Shown here: one piece after another, positions 7,244-13,752 of the stretch
Layout of the letters: each line of letters opens with the position of its first letter
How positions within the stretch are numbered: position 1 is the first letter of the stretch
From: JANMDN01 sp031376285
GTDB taxonomy: Bacteria; Actinomycetota; Thermoleophilia; Miltoncostaeales; Miltoncostaeaceae
Assembly (NCBI GenBank): GCA_031376285.1
Contig: JANMDN010000018.1
Coordinates: forward strand, 1-13,858
Direction of reading: 5' to 3'
DNA length: 13,858 bases
Translations under genes and position numbers: made by a program
Notes under the pieces: model-generated
Database searches by the model: none
Told to the model about the DNA's origin: nothing
Seen by the model: the letters and a program-made list of their open reading frames with translations, nothing else

Positions 7244-8161
7244 GTGAGCGCATGCGGATACATGGGGCCCGCGGGCACCTTCACCCACCAGGCCGCGATT
7301 GACCTGAATGGGCCCGGGGTCGAGTTCGTCGCGGAGACCGACGCGCAGGCAGTGATCGAGGGGGTCGTCGACGGCAGGTACGAGTCCGGCGTCGTACCGT
7401 TCGAAAACAGCAGCGAGGGTGAGGTTGGGCCGACGCTCGACGACCTCGCCTTTCGCGGCGGCAACCCCGTCATTAGTGGCGAGCGAGTGCTCACCGTGAC
7501 GTTCACGCTCTACCGACTTCCGGGTGATGTGACCCCGCTCACCTCGGTTTCAAGCCACCCGTTCGCACTCGCGCAGTGCTCGCGCCACATCCACGCCCGC
7601 GGACTCGAAGCGATCCCGCATGCCAGCACAGCCGGCGCATGCGAGGCCCTGGCGACCGCTCGAGTTCCCGGCCGGGGGGCAATTGGCGCGCCCGGCGCTG
7701 GTGAGGTCTACGGCCTCGAGGCGGTTGAGCGAGAACTCGAGAACGAGCGGGGCGTTGAGACACGCTTTGTCAAACTCGCCCGCCGCTGCGAGGAGGCCAC
7801 GGTCCGCGATCGAAGCGCCTTCGTGATCCGCCCGTCAGCCGATCAGCCTGGAGGGCTCGTTCGCATCCTCCAGCAGTTTTCTCTGCGCTCGATCAATCTC
7901 ACCGCGATCACGTCGCGACCGGCTCGCGACCGGCTCGGTAACTACTGGTTCTACATCGAGTGCGAAGGGCACATCGCGTCCGCGTCGATCAAGGATGCGG
8001 TCACAAGCGTGCTGCTCGATGGCGGCGACATCACCTTCCTCGGGTCCTTCCCCGAGGATCCGAGTCGCCCCGCCGCGCGATCGCCGAATGACGCGGCGAC
8101 GGCATACCGCCGCTACAACTCGATGCGATCGACGGCCGTCGGCCACGACGAGTCGCCCTGA
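7244..8161 (+). CDS. pheA: Prephenate dehydratase with C-terminal ACT domain
   Basis: A 305-residue monofunctional P-protein that turns prephenate into phenylpyruvate, the committed step to phenylalanine. The catalytic part (about 4-185) shows GPAGTFTHQA, VPFENSSEGEVGPTLDDL, the ASTAGACEAL segment, and ETRF at 172-175, the family's TRF motif with its key threonine. The ACT domain (about 190-272), where phenylalanine gives feedback inhibition, has GGLVRILQQFSLRSINLTAITSRP; the usual ESRP is TSRP here (Thr223), and an unusual tail of about 30 residues follows. No chorismate mutase domain is fused. The GTG start gives the normal N-terminus and sits 7 nt after a TANNNT box. tyrA follows after 8 nt, so both arms of prephenate use are made together. 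Confidence 0.94.
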   Translation: MSACGYMGPAGTFTHQAAIDLNGPGVEFVAETDAQAVIEGVVDGRYESGVVPFENSSEGEVGPTLDDLAFRGGNPVISGERVLTVTFTLYRLPGDVTPLTSVSSHPFALAQCSRHIHARGLEAIPHASTAGACEALATARVPGRGAIGAPGAGEVYGLEAVERELENERGVETRFVKLARRCEEATVRDRSAFVIRPSADQPGGLVRILQQFSLRSINLTAITSRPARDRLGNYWFYIECEGHIASASIKDAVTSVLLDGGDITFLGSFPEDPSRPAARSPNDAATAYRRYNSMRSTAVGHDESP

Positions 8162-8169
8162 GCCGCGTC

Positions 8170-9252
8170 GTGACCGCTGACGCGGCGGACCTGGAGCAAG
8201 GGACCGCCACCACGCGGCTCGGGGTCGCCGGATGCGGGCTGATCGGGGGCTCCGTTCTCCTCGGCCTCGCCGGCCTCGACCGCTACGAGCTCGCGGCGTT
8301 CGATCCCGATCCTGAGGTCAGGCGGGCGCTTGACAACGCCGGTATCGAGACGACAGGCGACGTCGAGTCGCTTGCCCGCAGAAGCGAAATCGTGGTCGTC
8401 GCAGCACCCCCGGCGGTCACGGGCAGTCTCGTGGCCGCGGCGCTCGTCGCGTCCGAGCGAGTCGTCGTCACCGACGTCGCCTCGGTCAAGGGCGCGGTCA
8501 TTGACACGGTGACACGTCTCGTCGGGCCCGAGCTCGCACGTGACCGGTTCATCGCAGGCCACCCGCTTGCTGGGAGTGAGCGGCGCGGTTTCGGCGCGGC
8601 GTCAGCGGACTTGTTCGATGGGTCGGTTTGGGCGCTTTGCCCGTCGCCAAGCGCACCGCTTGACCACGTGCTCGCCGTTTCGCGTATGGCGTGGTCGCTC
8701 GGCGCGAGCGTGCTCGCCATCGACGCTGGCGCACACGACGTCGCCGTCGCCTACTCAAGTCACGCCCCGCACATCGTGGCGAGCGCAATTGCGCAGGCAC
8801 CGCCGCCGGAGCTACGGGCGGCCGTCGCGCTGCTCTCGGGTGGCGGGCTCCGCGACGCGACTCGCGTCGCCGCGTCTGATGGCGCCCTCTGGGTGCAGAT
8901 CGTGGAAGGCAATCGGGTCGCCACCCTCGCGGCCCTCGACGCTCAGCAAGCCACGATTGCGGCCCTGCGGGACGCGGTCGAGCGGGAGGATTGGGAGGCA
9001 CTGCGCGGGCACTGGGCCCTTGGGCGAGACGTGACGGAGGGCCTCCTCGCGGCGCGCTGGAAACCCCGCGCGTGGTCAACGGCAGCGCTCACCGCACAGA
9101 CCACGGAGGCACTCCTCGATCTCGGCCGAGCGGGGCAGCTTGTTCGCGCCGCGCGCATCGACGACTCCGGTGGCCTGCGGCTCGAAATCTCCTCGGTGCC
9201 TGTCTCGGTCGGACTGATCCAACCACGACCCAGCGACGTAGGCTCTCAATGA
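8170..9252 (+). CDS. tyrA: Prephenate (or arogenate) dehydrogenase
   Basis: A 360-residue NAD(P)-dependent enzyme that decarboxylates prephenate or arogenate on the way to tyrosine. The Rossmann motif is GCGLIGGS (21-28), with an acidic residue at the end of strand 2 (AAFDPDPEV), which suggests NAD rather than NADP. TDVASVKG (101-108) and GHPLAGSE (130-137, His131 as the catalytic histidine) are family hallmarks, followed by the helical dimer domain with SSHAPHIVASA (His198, His201) and GGGLRDATRVAASD. The last 60 residues form a short extra region without a clear ACT domain. The GTG start is 8 nt after the pheA stop. The stop TGA overlaps the ATG of the sigma factor gene (ATGA at 9249-9252), so translation is probably coupled. 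Prephenate and arogenate specificity cannot be separated by eye. Confidence 0.92.
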   Translation: MTADAADLEQGTATTRLGVAGCGLIGGSVLLGLAGLDRYELAAFDPDPEVRRALDNAGIETTGDVESLARRSEIVVVAAPPAVTGSLVAAALVASERVVVTDVASVKGAVIDTVTRLVGPELARDRFIAGHPLAGSERRGFGAASADLFDGSVWALCPSPSAPLDHVLAVSRMAWSLGASVLAIDAGAHDVAVAYSSHAPHIVASAIAQAPPPELRAAVALLSGGGLRDATRVAASDGALWVQIVEGNRVATLAALDAQQATIAALRDAVEREDWEALRGHWALGRDVTEGLLAARWKPRAWSTAALTAQTTEALLDLGRAGQLVRAARIDDSGGLRLEISSVPVSVGLIQPRPSDVGSQ

Positions 9253-9845
9253 TGGCACCGTTCCGGAGGACTGATCCGTCGCAGCTGGCTGACGAAGACC
9301 TCCTCGATCTCGTCAAGGAGGGCGACGATCGTGCGTTTGGAGTTCTTTATGACCGACATGCGACTGTGGCGTTCTCACTTGCGGTACGACTTCTCGGCAA
9401 CAGGACCGCTGCCGAGGACCTCGTCCAAGAGGCGTTCCTCTCAGCCTGGCGAGGGGCGAACGCCTTCTCAGTGGCTCGAGGGAGTGTCCGTACGTGGTTG
9501 CTCTCGATCGTCCACCACCGCGGTGTCGACCGGCTCCGCTCGCAGGCGGCGTCCTCCCGTCGCGATGACGCGATGCGGGTCGAGGCGCTCGTCGGCGACG
9601 ACCGCGACGACCTCACAAGCGACGAGGCGATCTCCCACGTGCAGTCTGACGTGGTGCGCCGGGCCCTGTCCGACCTCCCCCCTGAGCAATCTCAGGTGCT
9701 CCGCCTCGCGTATTTCGGGGGCTTCACGCACCACGAGATCGCAGACCTTCTGGAACTTCCGTTGGGCACGGTGAAGGGGCGCCTCCGTCTCGCTCTCGAG
9801 CGACTGCGGCGAAACCTCACACTTGCCGAAGGTGGTGCGTCGTGA
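9249..9845 (+). CDS. ECF RNA polymerase sigma factor, SigK-like
   Basis: A 198-residue sigma-70 family factor with only regions 2 and 4, as in extracytoplasmic function sigmas. Region 2 covers about 30-100 (FGVLYDRHATVAFSLAVRLL, then AEDLVQEAFLSAWR, the classic core-binding and -10 recognition helices). Region 4 covers about 133-186 (ALSDLPPEQSQVLRLAYFGG, then HHEIADLLELPLGTVKGRLR, the helix-turn-helix for -35 recognition). There is no C-terminal extra domain. The start is ATG 9249 or the next codon, ATG 9252, both in frame; 9249 overlaps the tyrA stop. Its own stop overlaps the GTG of the anti-sigma gene (GTGA at 9842-9845). It is held inactive by its partner until an envelope signal releases it; this is known for the family, and the signal here is unknown. 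Confidence 0.94.
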   Translation: MMAPFRRTDPSQLADEDLLDLVKEGDDRAFGVLYDRHATVAFSLAVRLLGNRTAAEDLVQEAFLSAWRGANAFSVARGSVRTWLLSIVHHRGVDRLRSQAASSRRDDAMRVEALVGDDRDDLTSDEAISHVQSDVVRRALSDLPPEQSQVLRLAYFGGFTHHEIADLLELPLGTVKGRLRLALERLRRNLTLAEGGAS

Positions 9846-10528
9846 CGCCGTCGGCTGATCACGAGCGCCTCACCGACCTCGTTGCGTCGGTGGCCATCGG
9901 CGCGGCGACCCCCGACGAGTGTTCAGCCGTCGAGCGCCACGCCGCGACTTGTCCGGTTTGTTCGGAGGAGCTTGATTCGCTGCGGGTGACCGCGGGCATG
10001 CTCGCCCTGGGCACGTCGCAGATCGCCCCGCCCTCGACGCTCAAGCGGGAGATCCTCGCGAGCGTTCGCGCTGAGCGCGCCGCCCAGACCGCGTCCGCGA
10101 AGCCGGCGCGACGCTTCGCGCTGCGCCTCTGGCCGTCGCTTGCGGGAGCGCTTGCGGCAGCCGTACTCGGCCTCGGGGCCTGGAACATCAATCTGCGTGG
10201 AAACGCCGTGGGCGAGGAGCGGCTTGCCGTCGCGCAGGTGGCAGCGAACGTGAGTGCCGATGCGAAGGTGTTCGACACAGGGGGTCGCCGGGTGGCGGTC
10301 ATGCATCTGAACGGCCTCGATGCCCCCGGCGCCGCGAGCGGTTACGAAGTCTGGGTCATCCCCCCCGGTGGGGCTCCGGTGTCGCGTGGGTTTATGGAGC
10401 GCCAGGCCGACGGAAGGTACGTCGCCGCGATCGACGTCTCGGGTGGCGAGCTGCTCGCCGTGACCCCCGAGCTGCGGAGCAACACGTCGGCCCCGACCGG
10501 AGAGAAGCTGGCCGTCTTCGCAACGTGA
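9842..10528 (+). CDS. Membrane anti-sigma factor, RskA-like with zinc-finger motif
   Basis: A 228-residue single-pass membrane protein that should bind and silence the sigma factor encoded just before it. The N-terminal anti-sigma domain carries the zinc motif His33-x3-Cys37-x2-Cys40 (HAATCPVC), followed by helices to about residue 80. A basic stretch (KPARRFALR) leads into one membrane helix at about 97-116. Residues 120-228 form the outer RskA domain, recognised by GYEVWVIPPGGAPVSRGFM and a C-terminal strand ending in APTGEKLAVFAT. RskA proteins are cut stepwise by proteases to free the sigma factor. The GTG start overlaps the sigma stop by 4 nt, typical of tightly balanced sigma/anti-sigma pairs. 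Confidence 0.92.
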   Translation: MTPSADHERLTDLVASVAIGAATPDECSAVERHAATCPVCSEELDSLRVTAGMLALGTSQIAPPSTLKREILASVRAERAAQTASAKPARRFALRLWPSLAGALAAAVLGLGAWNINLRGNAVGEERLAVAQVAANVSADAKVFDTGGRRVAVMHLNGLDAPGAASGYEVWVIPPGGAPVSRGFMERQADGRYVAAIDVSGGELLAVTPELRSNTSAPTGEKLAVFAT

Positions 10529-10637
10529 GATCGCGGCAATGGCCCGCCGCCACCGGCAGGGCACCAACCGGTCCCCGAATCCGCGGCTACGCGACCAGCG
10601 TTTACGGCGTCAGGAGCGCCGACCGCAATGAGCGCAG

Positions 10638-10655
10638 ACGCCTGCGAGCAGGCGT
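10638..10655. terminator. Strong hairpin downstream of the anti-sigma gene
   Basis: ACGCCTGC and GCAGGCGT form a perfect 8-bp GC-rich stem with a 2-nt centre (in practice a 7-bp stem with a CGAG tetraloop), 110 nt after the anti-sigma stop. It is followed by TCGCCTCAG, with no T-run. It may act as an operon end or an mRNA 3' stabiliser, but a terminator role is inferred from position and stem strength only. Confidence 0.4.
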
Positions 10656-10856
10656 TCGCCTCAGTCATCGGCGATTCGGTTCCACTCGGGTTGAACGGGC
10701 GAGACGTTCGCGCTGGTGACGCCCCGCTTTCGGCAGGCCGTTTCGCGGAGAAGGCCCAAGCCGGGCCCGCGAACTAGTGTCGTGAGTCGAAAATTCGTGG
10801 GCAGTTCTGGCGAGCGAGACCGAGCACAGATGGACGCACCGCCAGGTGCGCCCACC

Positions 10857-10959
10857 GTCTGCAGCGTCGGCTCAAGCCGACGCGCAAGAGGACGCAGTGT
10901 TTCCTGCATATCGGGATATTCGGGGAACCAAGGACGCCGCATTGCGAAGCGTCGCAGCC
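10857..10959 (+). repeat. Structured intergenic repeat, copy 1 (inverted partner at 13753-13858)
   Basis: The first 44 nt (10857-10900) match the reverse complement of 13815-13858 at 43 positions. Further shared blocks follow in the same order: GCATATCGGG (10906-10915), ACCAAGGACGCCG (10927-10939) and GTCGCAGCC (10951-10959). Three hairpins can be drawn: GCGTCGGCTCAAGCCGACGC at 10864-10883 (8-9 bp stem), ATAT-CGGG-ATAT at 10908-10919, and GCGA-AGCG-TCGC at about 10944-10955. Weaker similarity (GAATCA) may continue to about 10988, just short of the oxidase stop codon. I do not recognise the family; it could be a small structured RNA or a palindromic repeat of the REP kind. Confidence 0.8.
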
Positions 10960-10993
10960 GCCAAAACCGACCACGAATTATTGAATCAGGACA

Positions 10994-13474
10994 CTAGGCC
11001 AGCTTGACGGTCAGCTTGATTGTCCCGCCGCCGATGGCCTTCACCGACACCCGGTAGGTCCCGGGCTTGATCGCCTTGCGGAGAATGGTGCGCGGGATCT
11101 TGACCTTGTTCTCGCCAGGGAGACCGCCAACGTAAAAGGCTTTCGCCCCGTCCTTCCCCCCGGCTCGGGCAACCTGGATCTTGACCTGCGTCGCCACGCT
11201 CAACTCGAACCGAATTGCCGCGTTGCGGCCCCGCGTGAAGGGTGTGAGCGCCTTCGCGCTTGAAACCTCGACGACTGCCGGCAGTGCCGGCGGGGCCGCC
11301 GGTACCCCCACGCTCTTGATCTCGATTGGAGCTGGTTGGCGAACGTCGATGGAGACAAGGGCGATGTTGACGGCACCGCGGTCGTCAGTGACCTCCAGTC
11401 GGATCGTGTGCTCGCCGGGGCGGGTGAAGACCGTGGTCGCGGTGCTGTCCCTGCCGTCGTCGAATGCTCCGTCCGCGTCGAGGTCCCAGGCCCGTGCGAC
11501 CACGCGACCGTCGGGATCGCGTGAGGTGTCGGTGAAGGTCACGACGTCGCCGACGTTCGGGCTCTGGGGCGAAACCGCCACCGACGCCAGGGGCGCGAGA
11601 TTGGTCGCCGGTGCGCTCGGATCCAGCCGGATCAGTTTCCCCTCGGACGGCACTCCGTCCGAGTTCACAACGAAGAGTCGGTAGTAGCCCGGGACCGCGA
11701 TGTTTCGGTTCGTGGGCGTCGTCGCGACGATCCGGTCACCACCCGGGGCCGAGAACGGCAGCTCGATCGCGCGCTGCCCCGTGTCAACGCCATGGGTCAC
11801 CGATGACAGGCTCATCAGGACAACGCTGCGAACTCCTGATGCCTGGGGCGATGAGATCGGGAGCACCGAGCCGTACGGAGTCGCGGTGGGCGCACTCGTC
11901 AGCAATGGCCGCGGACCGTTGAAGAGGTATGGCGGGAGGTAGTACTCGGCTCGCCACGTCGAGGTGTCGTCCCGGCGCTCGCCGCGATCGTCGCCGGCTG
12001 AGAGCACTCGGCCGTCGGGCATGAGCAGGGCGACAGAGTGATACGTCCGTGCTTGGGTCTGGGCTGGTCCCTCGGTCCAGGCGCCAGTCGCGGCCGAATA
12101 GAGCTCACTCGTGAACACCGGATCGGAGTAAAGGCCCGGGCTCAGAAGGTCTTCGGAGTTCCCGAGTCCCCCGCCGATCGTGACCATCGAACCGTCGGGA
12201 AGGAGGACGGTGTTGTGGTGCGATCGGGCACGTCGCATCGACGGGGCGGTGCGGAAGCCGGCCGCGGGCTCGCCGGTATCGAGCGTCCAGGCCGAGTTCG
12301 TGCTTGTCAGTCCGATTTGGCTCCCGCCAAACAGCATGAGCTTCGTGTCGTTCGCCCCGGGTGCGAATGGGCGCAGGACGCCCGTGCTCCAGTTGCCGTA
12401 CCAGCCGTCTGAGTGGTTCGGCAGCTCGGTCCACGACCAGTCAGTCGGATTGAGAAGGGCCGGCCGACCAGGGGCGCCCATCAGGATGCGACCGTCCGGC
12501 AGAAGGTGGTTACGCGGGTAGAGATCCATCGGATGTGAGCCGCGCAGCGCGAGCGTTCCGACTCCGTTGATGTTTGCGCTCGGGGTGAACACCTCGACCT
12601 CGGTGTTGGTCGAGTTCGTTCCGGCGGTTTCGTCGAGGCCGCTCATCATCACCACCCGCCCGTCAGCGAGTGTCGTCAGCGTCGGGTACCAGCGCCCGTG
12701 GCGCATCGATGGCTGGGTGGTCCATGAACCCCACCCGCCGTTCGAGAACGGATTGAACGTCCACAGTCCGTAGAGCCCTCGAATGGGGTCGGCCCCGACC
12801 GAAAGCTGCCCGCCGGCCACGACGACACGGCCGTCAGGGAGGAGTGAATGCCCCGCACAGAAGAGGTTGACCTGCGTGGGGGTCGGTGTGCTTCCCGAAA
12901 CGGTGGGAGGAACCGGAGGGAGCGGTGGTGGCATCGCCCGTGACTCGCCGGTCTCCGGATCCCAGACATGCGCCGTTCCGAGGTCCTGTCCGCCTGCGGT
13001 CTGGAGATCGGTCGGCTTCGAGATCAACAGGATTTTTCCGGTGGGGAGCGCGATCGCATCGATTGCGAAGTCGGGAAGGAGGTAGCGGCTTGGACGTGCG
13101 GCGGCAACGGTCGAGTCCCAGGCACCAGTGGGCTGTGACGAGGCGTTGGCCCGTTTGATACCGAGGACGCCTCGCTTGGTCGCGGGGCAGCTTGCCGGCC
13201 GGGCGAGACGCACGGCGATCCTGGCACAGCGCTTGCGAAGCTGGCGATCGGCGCGCACCGACGCGGCGGCGGTCGGTCCGAGATTGGTGTGGCCGTAGAC
13301 GTGGGCGCTCGAGCTTTCCTCGGTCGAGTACGAGAGCGCCGGCGAGCGGTGTCCGCTATCGAGTCCCGAAAGCGCGGGGGCGGTGACGATGAGCGTTGCA
13401 CCGACGACTCCGACGAGCAGCAACGGGACGGCCTTCGTTCTCGCGGTGACGCAGACTCGCTTGAAGTGGCGCAA
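10994..13474 (-). CDS. Secreted copper radical oxidase (galactose/glyoxal oxidase-like, AA5) with PKD domain
   Basis: An 826-residue exported enzyme. Members of this family oxidise alcohols or aldehydes with O2 and release H2O2, using one copper and a Cys-Tyr crosslinked radical. Residues 1-37 are a signal peptide. The seven-bladed kelch-type propeller spans about 130-515, with many LLPDGRV repeats. A DUF1929-type domain covers about 520-618, a PKD domain 625-711, and a C-terminal beta domain 735-826 (KPGTYRVSVKA). The full active site is present: Cys206 (LFCAGHS), Tyr263 (RWYPT), Tyr478-His479 (RTYHS) and His561 (VTHGVD). The residue 18 after Tyr263, where galactose oxidase has its stacking Trp, is Asp281, so glyoxal oxidase/GlxA-like is the closer fit. 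The start is TTG 13474, with GCGAGGG just before it; no better start keeps the signal peptide. The substrate is unknown. Confidence 0.9.
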   Translation of the reverse strand: MRHFKRVCVTARTKAVPLLLVGVVGATLIVTAPALSGLDSGHRSPALSYSTEESSSAHVYGHTNLGPTAAASVRADRQLRKRCARIAVRLARPASCPATKRGVLGIKRANASSQPTGAWDSTVAAARPSRYLLPDFAIDAIALPTGKILLISKPTDLQTAGGQDLGTAHVWDPETGESRAMPPPLPPVPPTVSGSTPTPTQVNLFCAGHSLLPDGRVVVAGGQLSVGADPIRGLYGLWTFNPFSNGGWGSWTTQPSMRHGRWYPTLTTLADGRVVMMSGLDETAGTNSTNTEVEVFTPSANINGVGTLALRGSHPMDLYPRNHLLPDGRILMGAPGRPALLNPTDWSWTELPNHSDGWYGNWSTGVLRPFAPGANDTKLMLFGGSQIGLTSTNSAWTLDTGEPAAGFRTAPSMRRARSHHNTVLLPDGSMVTIGGGLGNSEDLLSPGLYSDPVFTSELYSAATGAWTEGPAQTQARTYHSVALLMPDGRVLSAGDDRGERRDDTSTWRAEYYLPPYLFNGPRPLLTSAPTATPYGSVLPISSPQASGVRSVVLMSLSSVTHGVDTGQRAIELPFSAPGGDRIVATTPTNRNIAVPGYYRLFVVNSDGVPSEGKLIRLDPSAPATNLAPLASVAVSPQSPNVGDVVTFTDTSRDPDGRVVARAWDLDADGAFDDGRDSTATTVFTRPGEHTIRLEVTDDRGAVNIALVSIDVRQPAPIEIKSVGVPAAPPALPAVVEVSSAKALTPFTRGRNAAIRFELSVATQVKIQVARAGGKDGAKAFYVGGLPGENKVKIPRTILRKAIKPGTYRVSVKAIGGGTIKLTVKLA

Positions 13475-13573
13475 CGACCCTCGCTCGAGCTCTCGGGTTT
13501 TCTCTGGCTGCGAGGCACGGGACCTCGCTCCGGCCTAGGTTCCCATCACCGGGTGCCCGTCTGGAACCCGAAA

Positions 13574-13592
13574 TTGGGTAAGGCACACCTCC
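13574..13592. promoter_or_regulatory. Possible DtxR/IdeR-like metal box
   Basis: TTGGGTAAGGCACACCTCC agrees at 14 of 19 positions with the actinobacterial iron box TTAGGTTAGGCTCACCTAA as I recall it, and keeps the central GG..AGGC.CACCT core. It lies about 100 nt upstream of the oxidase TTG start. The outer arms are poorly matched, and the same bases also form an SD-like GGGGAGGTG on the minus strand, so this is tentative. Confidence 0.25.
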
Positions 13593-13618
13593 CCACACGG
13601 GTGGGTTCGGGCAACCTC

Positions 13619-13631
13619 TAACGATTCGTTA
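13619..13631. promoter_or_regulatory. Perfect 13-nt palindrome TAACGATTCGTTA
   Basis: TAACGA and TCGTTA are exact inverted halves around one T, in an AT-richer patch about 145 nt upstream of the oxidase start. Its size and symmetry suit a dimeric repressor site. No matching regulator gene is in the window. Confidence 0.35.
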
Positions 13632-13752
13632 ATAGCTTCTGGCGATCGCGAAGGCCACGCTGACGTAGGCGACGGGTCCACACCGCTGATCCGCGGACGC
13701 GGCGTCAACGATGCCTAGACGCTTGATTCCGAATTGCTGGCGGCGACCCGCT

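Larger units (their letters stand above)
10529..10993. other. Gene-free region with three or more hairpins and repeat copy 1
   Basis: This 465-bp stretch between the anti-sigma gene (+) and the oxidase gene (-) contains no convincing gene. The open frames in it are short, arginine-rich and lack ribosome binding sites. It holds a strong hairpin at 10638-10655, a 6-bp hairpin at 10835-10850 (CGCACC, GCCA loop, GGTGCG), and the inverted repeat copy at 10857-10959. I found no tRNA-like cloverleaf. Confidence 0.6.
13475..13660 (-). promoter_or_regulatory. Long hairpin-rich upstream region of the oxidase gene
   Basis: No gene is visible here. Read on the minus strand, several stems can be drawn: CCCAC-ACGG-GTGGG (13592-13605); a two-part stem in which GGTTCC pairs with GGAACC (13538-13543 with 13563-13568) around CGGG-TG-CCCG (13550-13559); and GCGAGG with CCTCGC (13510-13515 with 13523-13528). 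A 17-codon open frame begins at the GTG after GGGGAGG at about 13589 (VCLTQFRV...). The region could be a regulated 5' leader. It does not match any riboswitch consensus I can recall well enough to name. Confidence 0.4.

Noticed and set aside
10660..10700. Possible tRNA T-arm (GGTTCCACTC) in the gene-free region
   Set aside because: The flanking bases do not form the 5-bp T stem, and no acceptor or anticodon stem can be drawn.
10716..10997. A 93-codon + strand frame (and a 93-codon - strand frame at 10661-10942) in the gap before the oxidase gene
   Set aside because: Both run through the hairpin repeat, lack ribosome binding sites and give Arg/Ser-rich products. The two repeat copies lose frame relative to each other by one base after the core, which argues against coding.
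11000..13474. Repeated CDS segments such as LLPDGRV codons as a DNA repeat array
   Set aside because: These are the kelch-type blades of the oxidase propeller, repeated at protein level only.
13500..13570. Resemblance to a cobalamin riboswitch (GGGAACC, CCGGAGCG, GGTCCCG in order on the minus strand)
   Set aside because: The diagnostic B12 box and the GCCACTG segment are missing, and the spacing does not fit. I keep only the claim that the region is structured.
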